64,000 nucleotides of DNA from Tolypeutes matacus (lineage: Eukaryota > Chordata > Mammalia > Cingulata > Chlamyphoridae): assembly GCA_026826555.1 (NCBI GenBank), contig JAKSZT010054396.1, positions 16,032,166-16,096,165 of the forward strand. Direction: 5' to 3'. Below the pieces are notes generated by a model. That model had not been told where the DNA came from, ran no database searches, and was given only the letters and a program-made list of their open reading frames with translations. A program made the translations under genes and the position numbers. Of this stretch, positions 55,373 to 64,000 are shown piece after piece. The stretch's first letter is position 1; each line of letters opens with the position of its first letter.

Positions 55373-55629
55373 TTTTAGGTACTGGGGACCGGGGATTGAA
55401 CCTGGGACCTCATATGTGGGAAGCCGACGCTCAACCACTGAGCCCCATCGGCTTCCCTGAGTTGGTTTTTTCATTTGTTTTGCTTGTTGTTTGTGTTTTT
55501 GTTTTTTCTGTTTTTTTTTTGTTTGTTTGTTTGTTTTTTGTTTTTCTTTTCTGGAGGCACCAGGAACTGAACCCAGGACCTCCCATGTGGGAGGTGGGAG
55601 CTCACCCGCTTGAGCCACATTTGCTCCCT
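55373..55629 (-). mobile_element. Pair of short DAS-type SINE monomers
   Basis: Two reverse monomers (55378-55458 and about 55551-55629) separated by a (GTTT)n-rich linker, as at 42953-43158. (TAT)n flanks it. Confidence 0.82.
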
Positions 55630-56199
55630 ATATTATTTTTTCCTTATCTGAATTACTGAACTGTCACTTATGAACTGAAATTGGAATTTGTAACTTTAGC
55701 TTCTACCAGCCAGATCTGCTTTTGGCAGCTATGATCATTAATGATTTACAGATGTAGAATATGTAAAGCAGTTGGTTTCATACTATACCCCAGCAAGTCT
55801 TGGAGCCTCTATTTCCCACTCTACAGGAATGGAGGGGGAAAAAGTGGTCAGGCAGTATTCTCCATGTTTCCTCTTTTATATATCAAGTTTTCAAATAAGA
55901 TTTTGGTTGAAAGGCACGGTTCTGCTGCTTTAAAAAAAAAAATTTGAAAATCATTCATCTAAAAGAATACAGATTTAAGATGAAATGTAAAATTTTAAAG
56001 TGTTTCTTCCCTGGTTGAAAGTGAAGGCATTGTACAATCAAATGTTACTTAGCATTTTAACTTAATGAAACTGGGTCTATATTAGCCAAATAAAAACCAA
56101 CCAAACAGAAAAAAATGACTTTTGTGCTTCTGTAGTGTTAAAATTCCTAAACACTACTGCTTTTAAATTCTATGGATTGAACAAAATATAACAAGTTTT
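55630..56199. other. Intron, nothing recognised
   Basis: Unassigned. No coding frame or repeat signature is supported. Confidence 0.4.
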
Positions 56200-56545
56200 A
56201 GAAGTCATGTCATTATTTTCTATCTCTGTGAGATGAGGATAATAATTTCTACCTTAGAGATTTTTTGTGAAGTTATAATTCCACTAATGTGGGAAGTGGC
56301 TGTGGCTCAATCAGTAGGGCTCCCGTTTACCATATGGGAGGCCCCGGGTTCGGTTCCCAGGGCCTCCTGGTGAAGGCAAGCCCACCCGCACGGCGTGGTT
56401 GGCTGACCCAGCGGGCACGGACAGCAAGGGGGTGGGATAAATGAATAAATAAATAAAATCTTAAAAAAAAAAAAAAAAAATTCCGCTAATGTATATAACT
56501 ACCTAGCTCAGTGCTTCATAGTTAGTGAGCTCTTCGTTTGTATAC
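56200..56545 (+). repeat. MIR relic split by a SINE
   Basis: TCTCTGTGAGATGAGGATAA and TTTTTTGTGAAG before the SINE, and CTAGCTCAGTGCTTCATAG after it, follow the MIR order. The SINE at 56291-56478 interrupts it. Confidence 0.6.
56291..56478 (+). mobile_element. DAS-III type SINE
   Basis: Full-length copy; the target duplication TTCCACTAATGT / TTCCGCTAATGT flanks it. Confidence 0.94.
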
Positions 56546-56549
56546 ATAA

Positions 56550-57045
56550 AACAGTTTTTAGATTTTTGTTTTAATTTTCCCCAACTTTGTAAGGAAAATT
56601 TTCCATGTTACAGAAAAGTAAAAAGAATAGCATGGTGAATAGTCATGATATACTGTTTCCTAGATATACCTAATGTTAAATTTTTTTTTTTTTTTTTTTT
56701 TTTAAAGATTTTATTTATTTATTCATTTATCCCCCCCTTGCCGCCTGTGCTCGCTGGGTCAGCCAACCACGCCTGTGCGGGCGGGCTTGCCTTCACCAGG
56801 AGGCCCCGGGAACCGAACCCGGGGCCTCCCATATGGTAAACGGGAGCCCCACTGATTGAGCCACAGCCGCTTCCCTAATGTTAATATTTTGACACGTATG
56901 CTTCATCTCTTTTGAGATATGTATTTATGTATGAACCATTTAAAAGTAAGTTGCAGACCTGACAAAATACATTTTTCTTCCTCAGTAAAGGATGTTTATG
57001 TTCCCACTTTACAGATGTGTAACCGATTATATCTTTTGGTTTGTC
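56550..57045 (-). repeat. Old L1 3' UTR (reverse) split by a SINE
   Basis: CCATGTTACAGAAAAGTAAA before and ATGAACCATTTAAAAGTAAG, TTGCAGACCTGAC after the SINE is reversed L1ME/L1MC-type 3' UTR, as at 29986-30650. Confidence 0.65.
56681..56875 (-). mobile_element. DAS-III type SINE
   Basis: Reverse full-length copy. TAATGTTAA lies at about 56671-56679 and 56876-56884. Confidence 0.94.
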
Positions 57046-57090
57046 TCTACAGCATTTTGTGGAGGAATTGAATTTAAAATGATAAACCCA

Positions 57091-57287
57091 GGGAAGCGGC
57101 TGTGGCTCAATCAGTAGGGCTCCCGTTTACCATATGGGAGGCCCCGGGTTCGGTTCCCGGGGCCTCCTGGTGAAGGCAAGCCCGCCCACACGGCGTGGTT
57201 AGCTGGCCCAGCAAGCACAAGCAGCAAGGGGGGGATAAATGAATAAATAAATTTAAAAAATCTTAAAAAAATAAAATAAAATAAAAT
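57091..57287 (+). mobile_element. DAS-III type SINE
   Basis: Full-length copy ending in (AAATA)n rather than pure A. Exact duplication AAAATGATAAACCCA at 57076-57090 and 57288-57302. Confidence 0.95.
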
Positions 57288-57302
57288 AAAATGATAAACC
57301 CA

Positions 57303-58510
57303 GACAAAATGCACTTTAACTTTCTTGGAAGAACCACAGAGGCATGTAAAATTCTTGTTCCTAGTAGTATTGTAGGTTGAATTATTTTTGTAATTGGCAC
57401 CTGAAGTTTCAATACCCTATTGGTTCTAATTCAAACACAATTTGTTGCAGTTAAACAGCTTTAACAGATCTTCAAGAATTATTTCTGTCAGTAGCATAAT
57501 CTTTTAAAAAACTGTATGAGGGAATAGTTTTTATACCACATTCACTGATCCACAGTCTGTGTCATATGTTATAATGGTAATTTTAGAAATGTCACATATA
57601 TGGCATTTGCAGAATTATTCATTGATATTTTGGCTAGTTAATTAGGAGAATTTAACTACAAAATTTCCGTACTTGCTGAACTGGTTTGGAATTGTTGAGC
57701 TCACTACAAAACTAGGATGTTGATGAGCAACAGCAGTGTATAGGAAGATCTAACTGAGGGGGGAGCTAAGAATCAATATTTACGTGATGTCATCATGCAT
57801 CCTAAGGAGAAAACGATCTGAATTTATGGCCATAATTTTCCAGAAAAAGGCAAAACTCTTATCAAAGGAAGTGGAGCTTACTGTTAGCTATAGTGGGCTA
57901 TCATAGAGCAGATGATGTCATGCCAAATTATCCAATTACTTTCTGAGATGGGGTTACTAGAGCAAGAGGGTGCTATAGATATATGTGTTTTGTTTTTTTT
58001 ATAATTTGTTAATTACCATATGACATGGATTTTAAGGGCCAAGCTTCTGTAACACATAATTAAAATGAAACACATTTGGTATCCTTCCTTACCCTTAAGT
58101 TCTGATCCCTACAAGTAACCATTACAACTCTTCTATCCATGCTCCCTAGATGCCTCCTTACTTCTAAATATCATTACTTCTCTATTCTTTTTCAATATTA
58201 AATAATGTTTGCTTATTTTCTCACACTATCCACAATCACATGCATACATGCTCTCATGCTCTCCATATTAGATATTGATGATTGGTTTTCTCACACACCC
58301 CATCCCCAGGTACATTTATACACATTCTACCAGTATAGTTATGCTATTCTTTTATTTACAGTGTTATGACTGTGGGAATATTGTTCACATCAGAGTCATT
58401 TGAACACTATTTGTTTTCTTTTACAACCCCTCCTTCCTCCTTTCAAAATTAAAAATTACTGATACTTGATTTTGAAAAACATTTTCTTAGTTATCTACAT
58501 ATCTTTTATT
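57303..58510. other. Intron, nothing recognised
   Basis: Unassigned AT-rich sequence. 58150-58440 has weak resemblance to reversed old L1 text, but I cannot support it firmly. Confidence 0.4.
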
Positions 58511-58519
58511 AACTCTTCA

Positions 58520-58922
58520 GGGGGTAGATGTGGCTCAGGTGGTTGGGCATCCATCTGCCATATGGAGGGACTCGGGTTCAATCCCTGGGACCTCCTGGTA
58601 AAATAAAAATAGAAGGTGTGCAGGCAAGCCACTGGCCTGTACACACGTATGCAGCAAGCCAGGCCGACCAAGCCACACAGCAAGATGAGGCCACAGCAAG
58701 GGAGAGACACAGGAGAGAACCAAGATGAGACGTGACGGAAACCAGAAACTGAGGTGGTGCAGGTGGCAGAGTGCCTCTAGTATCAAATCCTGGTGAAGAC
58801 TGGAGGAGAAGGATGAGAAGAGGAAGGCAGGAAACAGACACAGAGGATCACCCAGCAAGACAGCAAGTGGGGATGGTGGTGGGGGGCAATAAATGAAGTA
58901 AATAAATAAATATTTAAAAAAA
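58520..58922 (+). mobile_element. DAS SINE dimer, type A, without head
   Basis: Sense dimer: first monomer 58520-58606, linker with GCCACACAGCAAGATGA, second monomer about 58750-58800, A-rich end. AACTCTTCA at 58511-58519 and after the tail. No head or L1 tail. Confidence 0.88.
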
Positions 58923-58931
58923 ACAACTCTT

Positions 58932-60220
58932 CACCTCAGTTCCCCAACAGAATTGTAAAATTTCTGTCAATACCATCAGATAGTCTAGTATTTAGATTTC
59001 TTTTTTTTTTGCAGTATATCCCTGCTTTCTCAGGTCTGCTAAATCAATTTGTCTATTTACTTCTCATTTTCCAAAATGTTGTTGACATCTCTAGCCTGCT
59101 GTTTCCTCTCCTATTCCCTTTGTCCTTTGTTTTGTTTACTTTTTTGTCATGTCATTGGAGCTTTGGAAGGGAATAGAGCTAAATGCCTACATTTTGTCTA
59201 TATATTATACATTTTTATTTTAGCAGGGTCTTTATTTGACACACTTTTGTGATATTCTGGTGACACAGAAATGTGAGTTGGCCAATGTGATAATTAAGTA
59301 GATTTGTAGTTCTTTTATCCACTTTAGCCACAGAGAATTAGTTAATGGATCATTGTCATCAACTTGAACAATAGAGCTCTGTATTTTGATCCCACCCAGT
59401 TCAAAAATGAATTGGATGGAGGCCTTGAAGGACAAACTCATGAAATCTGTACATAACAAAATGTTTGGGGGTAGGGTAGCTAATACATTGCTTAACAGAA
59501 TCAAAATTCAGCATTACCTTAAATAAGCAATGAGTTGAGCAAAAGACCTACTATACAATTTCAGAGCTGACAATCAGATTAGAAATAGAAATAGTTCATA
59601 TGAAAATAAATAACTGAATTTAGTTTGAGACAGGAGGACCTGACTTCCAAAAAGCTAACATGGAGTCCAGATCAACAAAAGCAATAGTAACAAATTTTAG
59701 CCCTAAAAGAAACCTTGGCATTACCTAGTCCAAGCTTCATTTTAAAGGTGAGAGAAACTAGACATTAAGCGATTTTGTCAAAGTAAAACAAAGTTCGCCA
59801 AAATGTTGGAAGTAGAGCTTAGCACTCTGGGGCATCCCAAACAAGTATTTTCACTATATGCCTACTTGTAGTCTCACTAACCACTTACTGGTTAAATGTG
59901 GAATTGAAATACCACTTGCCTAAAAAATTGTAAAAGATTAAAAAGGATGTTAGATTAAATTTCTAATTCCAAAGTCATTGACATTTAATAAAATTACCTA
60001 TTACTTGGAAAAGAAACTAATTTAGTTACTTTTTATAAGTAACACTAAGTTCCTATGGGGGATCATCCCCAACTTAAATTTTAGGGATTTCCCAGGGATA
60101 CGGAGGGAAAAATTTGGTAAATTAAATATTACAAAGTATGCATTTTGAACATTGAGTAAAATTAAAGGCATTGTTACCTGATTCAAATAAAGGCTAGCAA
60201 TAGATTTCCTGGTTGGAAAC
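58932..60220. other. Intron, nothing recognised
   Basis: Unassigned, repeat-poor. The short minus-strand frame at 59232-59504 has no recognisable similarity. Confidence 0.4.
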
Positions 60221-60657
60221 TTAGTGTTGGAGTAGGGCGACAGGGCTCAACCCTCTTACAAAAACAACAGAGAGGATGGAAAGCTGTCTGAGGGAGCTGC
60301 TTTGGGGGTCTGTGGTCCAAGAGAGTTCTGTGTACCACCAAGGAGGAAGAGGGTCAGAGAGATAAAGACGCTGAAGGAACAAATGTGAGTTACTTCCCCC
60401 ACTGCCAGGAGCAGCACCCATCCCCCAACCACAAGGAGAACAGCCTGGTTAAAACCCATGGCTCACTATGGACAACTGAGAGGGTAACAGCTGGACGTCT
60501 TCCTCCCTGGGAAGAGGGAGGGTGTGGTAGAGGACGGAGAGGGGTTTCTTTTCCATGAGTTTGGCCAGCGGAGTCTGTTTTAAATCTCTGGCCAGACCAG
60601 AATCACCAGTGAGTGAAGGCTGAAAGAGACACCTCCATGAAAAGGCGCTGCGAAGAT

Positions 60658-60670
60658 CGCCATCTGCTGG
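60658..60670 (-). promoter_or_regulatory. CTCF-like motif in L1 5' UTR
   Basis: The minus strand reads CCAGCAGATGGCG, a good fit to the CTCF core. See the matching site at 41978-41990. Binding is inferred only from the motif. Confidence 0.42.
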
Positions 60671-61621
60671 CAAGCAGGGAAACTGCAAGAAATTAAAAAG
60701 CTTTTGGAGTCTCTCATGTCCAGGCCCTATTGAATCTGGTCTGCACTCCAATGGTGGGTCCCTGGTTCTCTTGATAATTTAAGCTGGGCAGTCTTAAAAG
60801 ATTTAGAATAAATTGAACCAAAAATCAAAAAGCTGTGAAACACAAAGGAAAAAAAAGCTGTGAAACAAAACCACTAGGCAAGAGGGATAAATTAACTCTT
60901 AGAGTAAATTCACAAACATAATCAGATGGCTAGACATTAGCAAAAAAATTACAAGTAATATGTAAATATATCACAATAAAACTTAAAAAAAAATTACAAG
61001 CCATACTACAAAACAGGAAGATATGGCCCAGCCAAAAGATCAAATAAAACATCTTGATGAGATATAGGATTTAAGACAACTAATCAGTAATGGTCACACA
61101 AATCTCCTACATCAGTTCAAGGAATTGAAGTAACATATGGCTAAAGAGATAAAGGATATTAAGAAGACATTGAGCATAAACAACAGTTTGAATGCCTGCA
61201 GAGAGTAACAGAACTTATGGGCATGAAAGACACAATGGATGAGATTAAAAGAACATTTTAAATAAAGAGCTAAAATTGAAAACCAAACAGCATACCTGGA
61301 GGAATTCAAAAAAGAACAGCAAATGAATCCCAAACCAAGTGGAAGGAAAGAAATAACAAAGATGAGAGCTGAAATAAATGAAATTGGGGGGGGGGGGGAT
61401 GAAAAATAAAAATAGTAATAGAGTCAACAAAACCAAAAGTTGGTTCTTTGAGAAGATAAATTGACAACCCTGAGCTAGACTAACAAAGATAAAAAGAGAG
61501 AAGATGCAAATAAATAAAATCAGAACGGACCCCACAGAAATGAAAGATAGATCATAAGAGGATGCTGTGAACAACTGCTATTATATATGGCAGGGGAAGC
61601 ATAGAGAGGTTGAATGGTGAG

Positions 61622-61894
61622 GAATTTTCTTTCTTTTTTTTTTTTTTTATTTATTATTATTATTATTATTATTTTGAGGTACCCAGGCTGGAGATTGAAC
61701 CCAGGACTTCATAGGTGGGAAGCTGGCACTCAACCAATGAGCTACACTGGCTCCCCATTATTATTATTAAAATAATGAAAATGCTCTAATAATGATTGAA
61801 GTGATATGTGATTATAACAAATACTGTTGATTGTACACTTTGGATGAATTGAATGCTTTATTAATATATAACAATAAAATTTATTTTTTAGAAG
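61622..61894 (+). mobile_element. L1 3' UTR segment inside the L1
   Basis: 61760-61890 (GAAAATGCTCTAATAATGAT, TGTACACTTTGGATGAATTG) is the sense version of 30665-30815, placed in the middle of ORF2 text. It therefore represents a short 5'-truncated L1 insertion, itself holding a SINE. Confidence 0.7.
61659..61757 (-). mobile_element. Short DAS-type SINE monomer
   Basis: Reverse monomer within (ATT)n: GGTACCCAGGCTGGAGATTG ... GAGCTACACTGGCTCCCC. TTATTATTATT flanks both sides. Confidence 0.82.
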
Positions 61895-62192
61895 GAAAAA
61901 AGCCTACCAAAAATTAAAAACCCAGGACCAAATATCTTCACATATGAAATTCTACTAGTTACTCAAAGAAGATTTAATACCAATCATGCTCAAACTCTCT
62001 CAAAAAATTAAACAAGAGAGAATGCCACCAAGCTCATACCATGAAGCCAACATTACTCTAATACCAAAGCCGAATAAAGATCCCACAAAACAAGAAAATT
62101 ACAGACCAATTTCTTTAATGAATATAGATGAAAAAATCCTCAACATACTACTTGCTGACAAATCCAAAAGCACTTTAAAAGAATTATACACC

Positions 62193-62380
62193 GGGAAGCG
62201 GCTGTGGCTCAATCAGTGGGGCTCCCGTTTACCATATGGGACGCCCCGGGTTCGGTTCCCGGGGCCTCCTGGTGAGGGCAGGCCCGCCTGCACGGCGTGG
62301 TTGGCTGACCCGGCGAGCACAGGCAGCAAGGGGGGGATAAATGAATAAATAAATAAAATCTTTAAAAAAAAAAAAAAAAA
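62193..62380 (+). mobile_element. DAS-III type SINE in L1
   Basis: Full-length copy; exact duplication AATTATACACC at 62182-62192 and 62381-62391. Confidence 0.95.
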
Positions 62381-63330
62381 AATTATACACCATGATCAAG
62401 TGGGTTTTATCCTAGGTATGCAAGGGTGGTTCAGCGTAAGAACATCAGTGTAATACACCATATTAGTTAACTGAAGAAGAAAAATTCACATAACCCTCTC
62501 AACACAGAAAAGGCATTTGAGAAAATACAGCATCCTTTCTTGATAAAAAACACTGCAAAATATAGGAAAAGAAGGAAACTTTCTCAGCTTGATAAAGTGT
62601 GTATATGAAAAACCCACAGCTAACATTGTACTCAATGGTGGAAGACTGAAAGCTTTCTTGCTGAGATCAGGAACAAGATAAGGATGCCCACTGTTACTCA
62701 GTGTTGTGCTAGAAGTTTTAGCTGGAGCAATTAGGCAAGAAACAGAAATAAAAGGCACCCAAATAGGAAAGGAATAAGTAAAGCTTTAGCTATTTGCTAA
62801 TGATATGATCCTATATCTAGAACATCCTGAAAAATTCATAGCAAAGCTATTAGAACTAATAGATGAGTTCAGCAAAGAGGTGGGATACAAGATTAATATG
62901 CAGAAATCAGTAGCGTTGCTCTACACTAATGAGCAATCTGAGGAGGAAGTAAAAAAAAAATTCTATTTTCAGTAGGGACTAAAATAATCAAATATATAGG
63001 AATAAACTTAACCAAGAACATGAAGAACCTGTTTTCAGAAAACTAAAAATTAATTACTAAAAGAAACAAAAGAAGACCTAAATATATGGAATGCCCTTCC
63101 ATGTACATGGATTGGAAGACTAAATATTGTTAAGTTGTCAGTTCTACATAAACTGATAGAGATTCAACACAGTCCCAATAAAAATTCTCACAGCCTTTTT
63201 TACAGAAATGGAAAAGGCAGTTATCAAATTTATTTGGAAGGATCAACGGCCCTGAAGAGCCAAAAATGTCTTTAAAATGAAGAATGAAGTTGGAGGACTC
63301 ACACTTCCTTTTTTTTTAAAGCATATTACT

Positions 63331-63412
63331 CTGAGAGTGGTTGATCTCAGTGGTTGTGCATCTGCTTCCCATGTATGAGGCCCCAGGTTCAATCCCAGGT
63401 ACCTCCTAAAAA
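63331..63412 (+). mobile_element. Short DAS-type SINE monomer
   Basis: Single monomer (GAGAGTGGTTGATCTCAGTG ... GGTACCTCCTAAAA). Diverged at its 5' end. Confidence 0.78.
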
Positions 63413-63746
63413 TATAATAGTAAAGCATTTTGCTTATCTACAGTGGTAAAAAAAAAAATCATGGTAATGACTTAATAGTAGATATATTTATCAACCAAAC
63501 TGAATTAACAGTTCAGTAATAGAACCTCACATATACAGTCAAGAGATTTTTACAAGACTGTCAAGTCTCCCCTGCTGGGCCAAAACAGTCTATTCAAAAA
63601 TGATGGTGGGAGAACTGGACATCCATAGTTAAAAGAAAGAGGACCCCTACCTCATATCTTATACAAAAATTAACTCAAAATGTATCAAGGACCTAAATAT
63701 AAAAGCTAGAGCCATAAATCCCCTAGGAAAAAATGTAGGTAAATGT

Positions 63747-64000
63747 ATTAGTTAGCCAAAGGGGTGCTGATGCAAAATACTAGAAATCGATTGGTTTTTA
63801 TAAAGGGTATTTAGGGTAGAAGCTTACAGTTACCAGGACATAAAGCTTAAGTTACTTCCCTCACCAAAGACTATGGCCACGTGTTAGAGCAAGATGGCTG
63901 TCGACGTCTGCCAGGGTTTGGGCTTCCTGGGTTCCTCTCTTGCTCTGGGCTCATGCTTGCTTTTCTCCACAAGACCAGCTGTAGACTATCAGGCAAACAG
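63747..64000 (-). mobile_element. MaLR LTR (reverse), cut by window end
   Basis: Starts TGTATTAGTTAGCCAAAGGG and runs out of the window at AGACTATCAGGCAAACAG. Same subfamily as 51199-51720. Whether it is a solo LTR or part of a provirus cannot be seen. Confidence 0.82.

Larger units (their letters stand above)
60221..63746 (+). mobile_element. L1 LINE with 5' UTR and decayed ORF2
   Basis: 60221-60780 is relatively GC-rich, as in an L1 5' UTR. 60780-61310 is purine-rich. From about 61340 the text is ORF2. 61895-63300 shows the reverse-transcriptase region in pieces (KPNKDPTKQENYRPISLMN at about 62065; LFANDMILYLEHPEKF at about 62790), and 63590-63745 is the C-terminal side. The catalytic FADD box reads FAND at 62793-62804. 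Most of ORF1 and the endonuclease are missing, so the element is internally deleted and dead. Confidence 0.82.
47704..64000 (+). other. CSNK1G1: CSNK1G1 intron downstream of the first coding exon
   Basis: Starts with the donor GTAAGG. The next coding exon (expected to begin within the Gly codon and continue into the beta-2/beta-3 part of the kinase lobe) is not found up to 64000, so the intron is at least 16.3 kb. Confidence 0.85.

Noticed and set aside
60221..60751. Minus-strand frames of 66-100 codons near 60221-60751
   Set aside because: They fall in the GC-rich 5'-UTR-like part of the L1 and show no recognisable protein similarity.
1..64000. CRISPR arrays, operons, prophage or other bacterial systems
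   Set aside because: No regularly spaced repeats of that kind; splice sites, SINEs, LINEs and MaLR LTRs show mammalian nuclear DNA.

Overview
This is a stretch of mammalian nuclear DNA: AT-rich, almost without open reading frames of biological length, and packed with interspersed repeats. The dominant repeat is a tRNA-derived SINE starting GGGAAGCGGCTGTGGCTCAA and ending in a short A-rich tail. It is the DAS SINE of armadillos, so the source is most probably Dasypus novemcinctus or a close xenarthran relative. About forty DAS-type units are present, many with target-site duplications (TSDs).

The only real gene material I recognise is one exon of CSNK1G1 (casein kinase I gamma 1) on the + strand, at about 47301-47703. 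It has a consensus acceptor, a 5' UTR with three short upstream ORFs, the start codon at 47523, the first 60 codons including the glycine-rich ATP loop, and a consensus donor. The rest of the window is CSNK1G1 intron, or its 5' flank, on both sides; no second coding exon is visible.

Layout. 1-5.8 kb: mostly unique intron with two SINEs, a short-SINE pair and a hAT-like MITE. 5.8-10.5 kb: a composite retroposon, an old L1 split by an MLT1-type LTR and a SINE dimer, and a SUV39H2 processed pseudogene. 11-19.2 kb: an L1 body carrying a near-full-length Hsmar1-like mariner (itself holding two SINEs), a MaLR LTR and a SINE dimer; then another LTR, the second composite retroposon and more SINEs. 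19.2-30 kb: largely unique intron with MIR and L2 relics, a MaLR proviral copy and a 400-base assembly gap. 30-47 kb: a dense run of antisense L1 pieces with many nested SINEs, a solo LTR, a second MITE, the third composite copy and a TIMM9 processed pseudogene. 47.3-47.7 kb: the CSNK1G1 exon. 47.7-60 kb: intron with L2, SINEs and LTRs. 60-64 kb: a sense L1 with a recognisable 5' UTR and a decayed ORF2, ending in an LTR cut by the window edge.

The most interesting observation is a composite mobile element made of a ~215 bp head of unknown origin, a DAS SINE dimer and an L1 3'-UTR tail. Two copies share the same internal junctions and each is bounded by its own TSD. A third copy has head and dimer only, and three further copies are dimer only. 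This looks like a stepwise assembled retroposon family.
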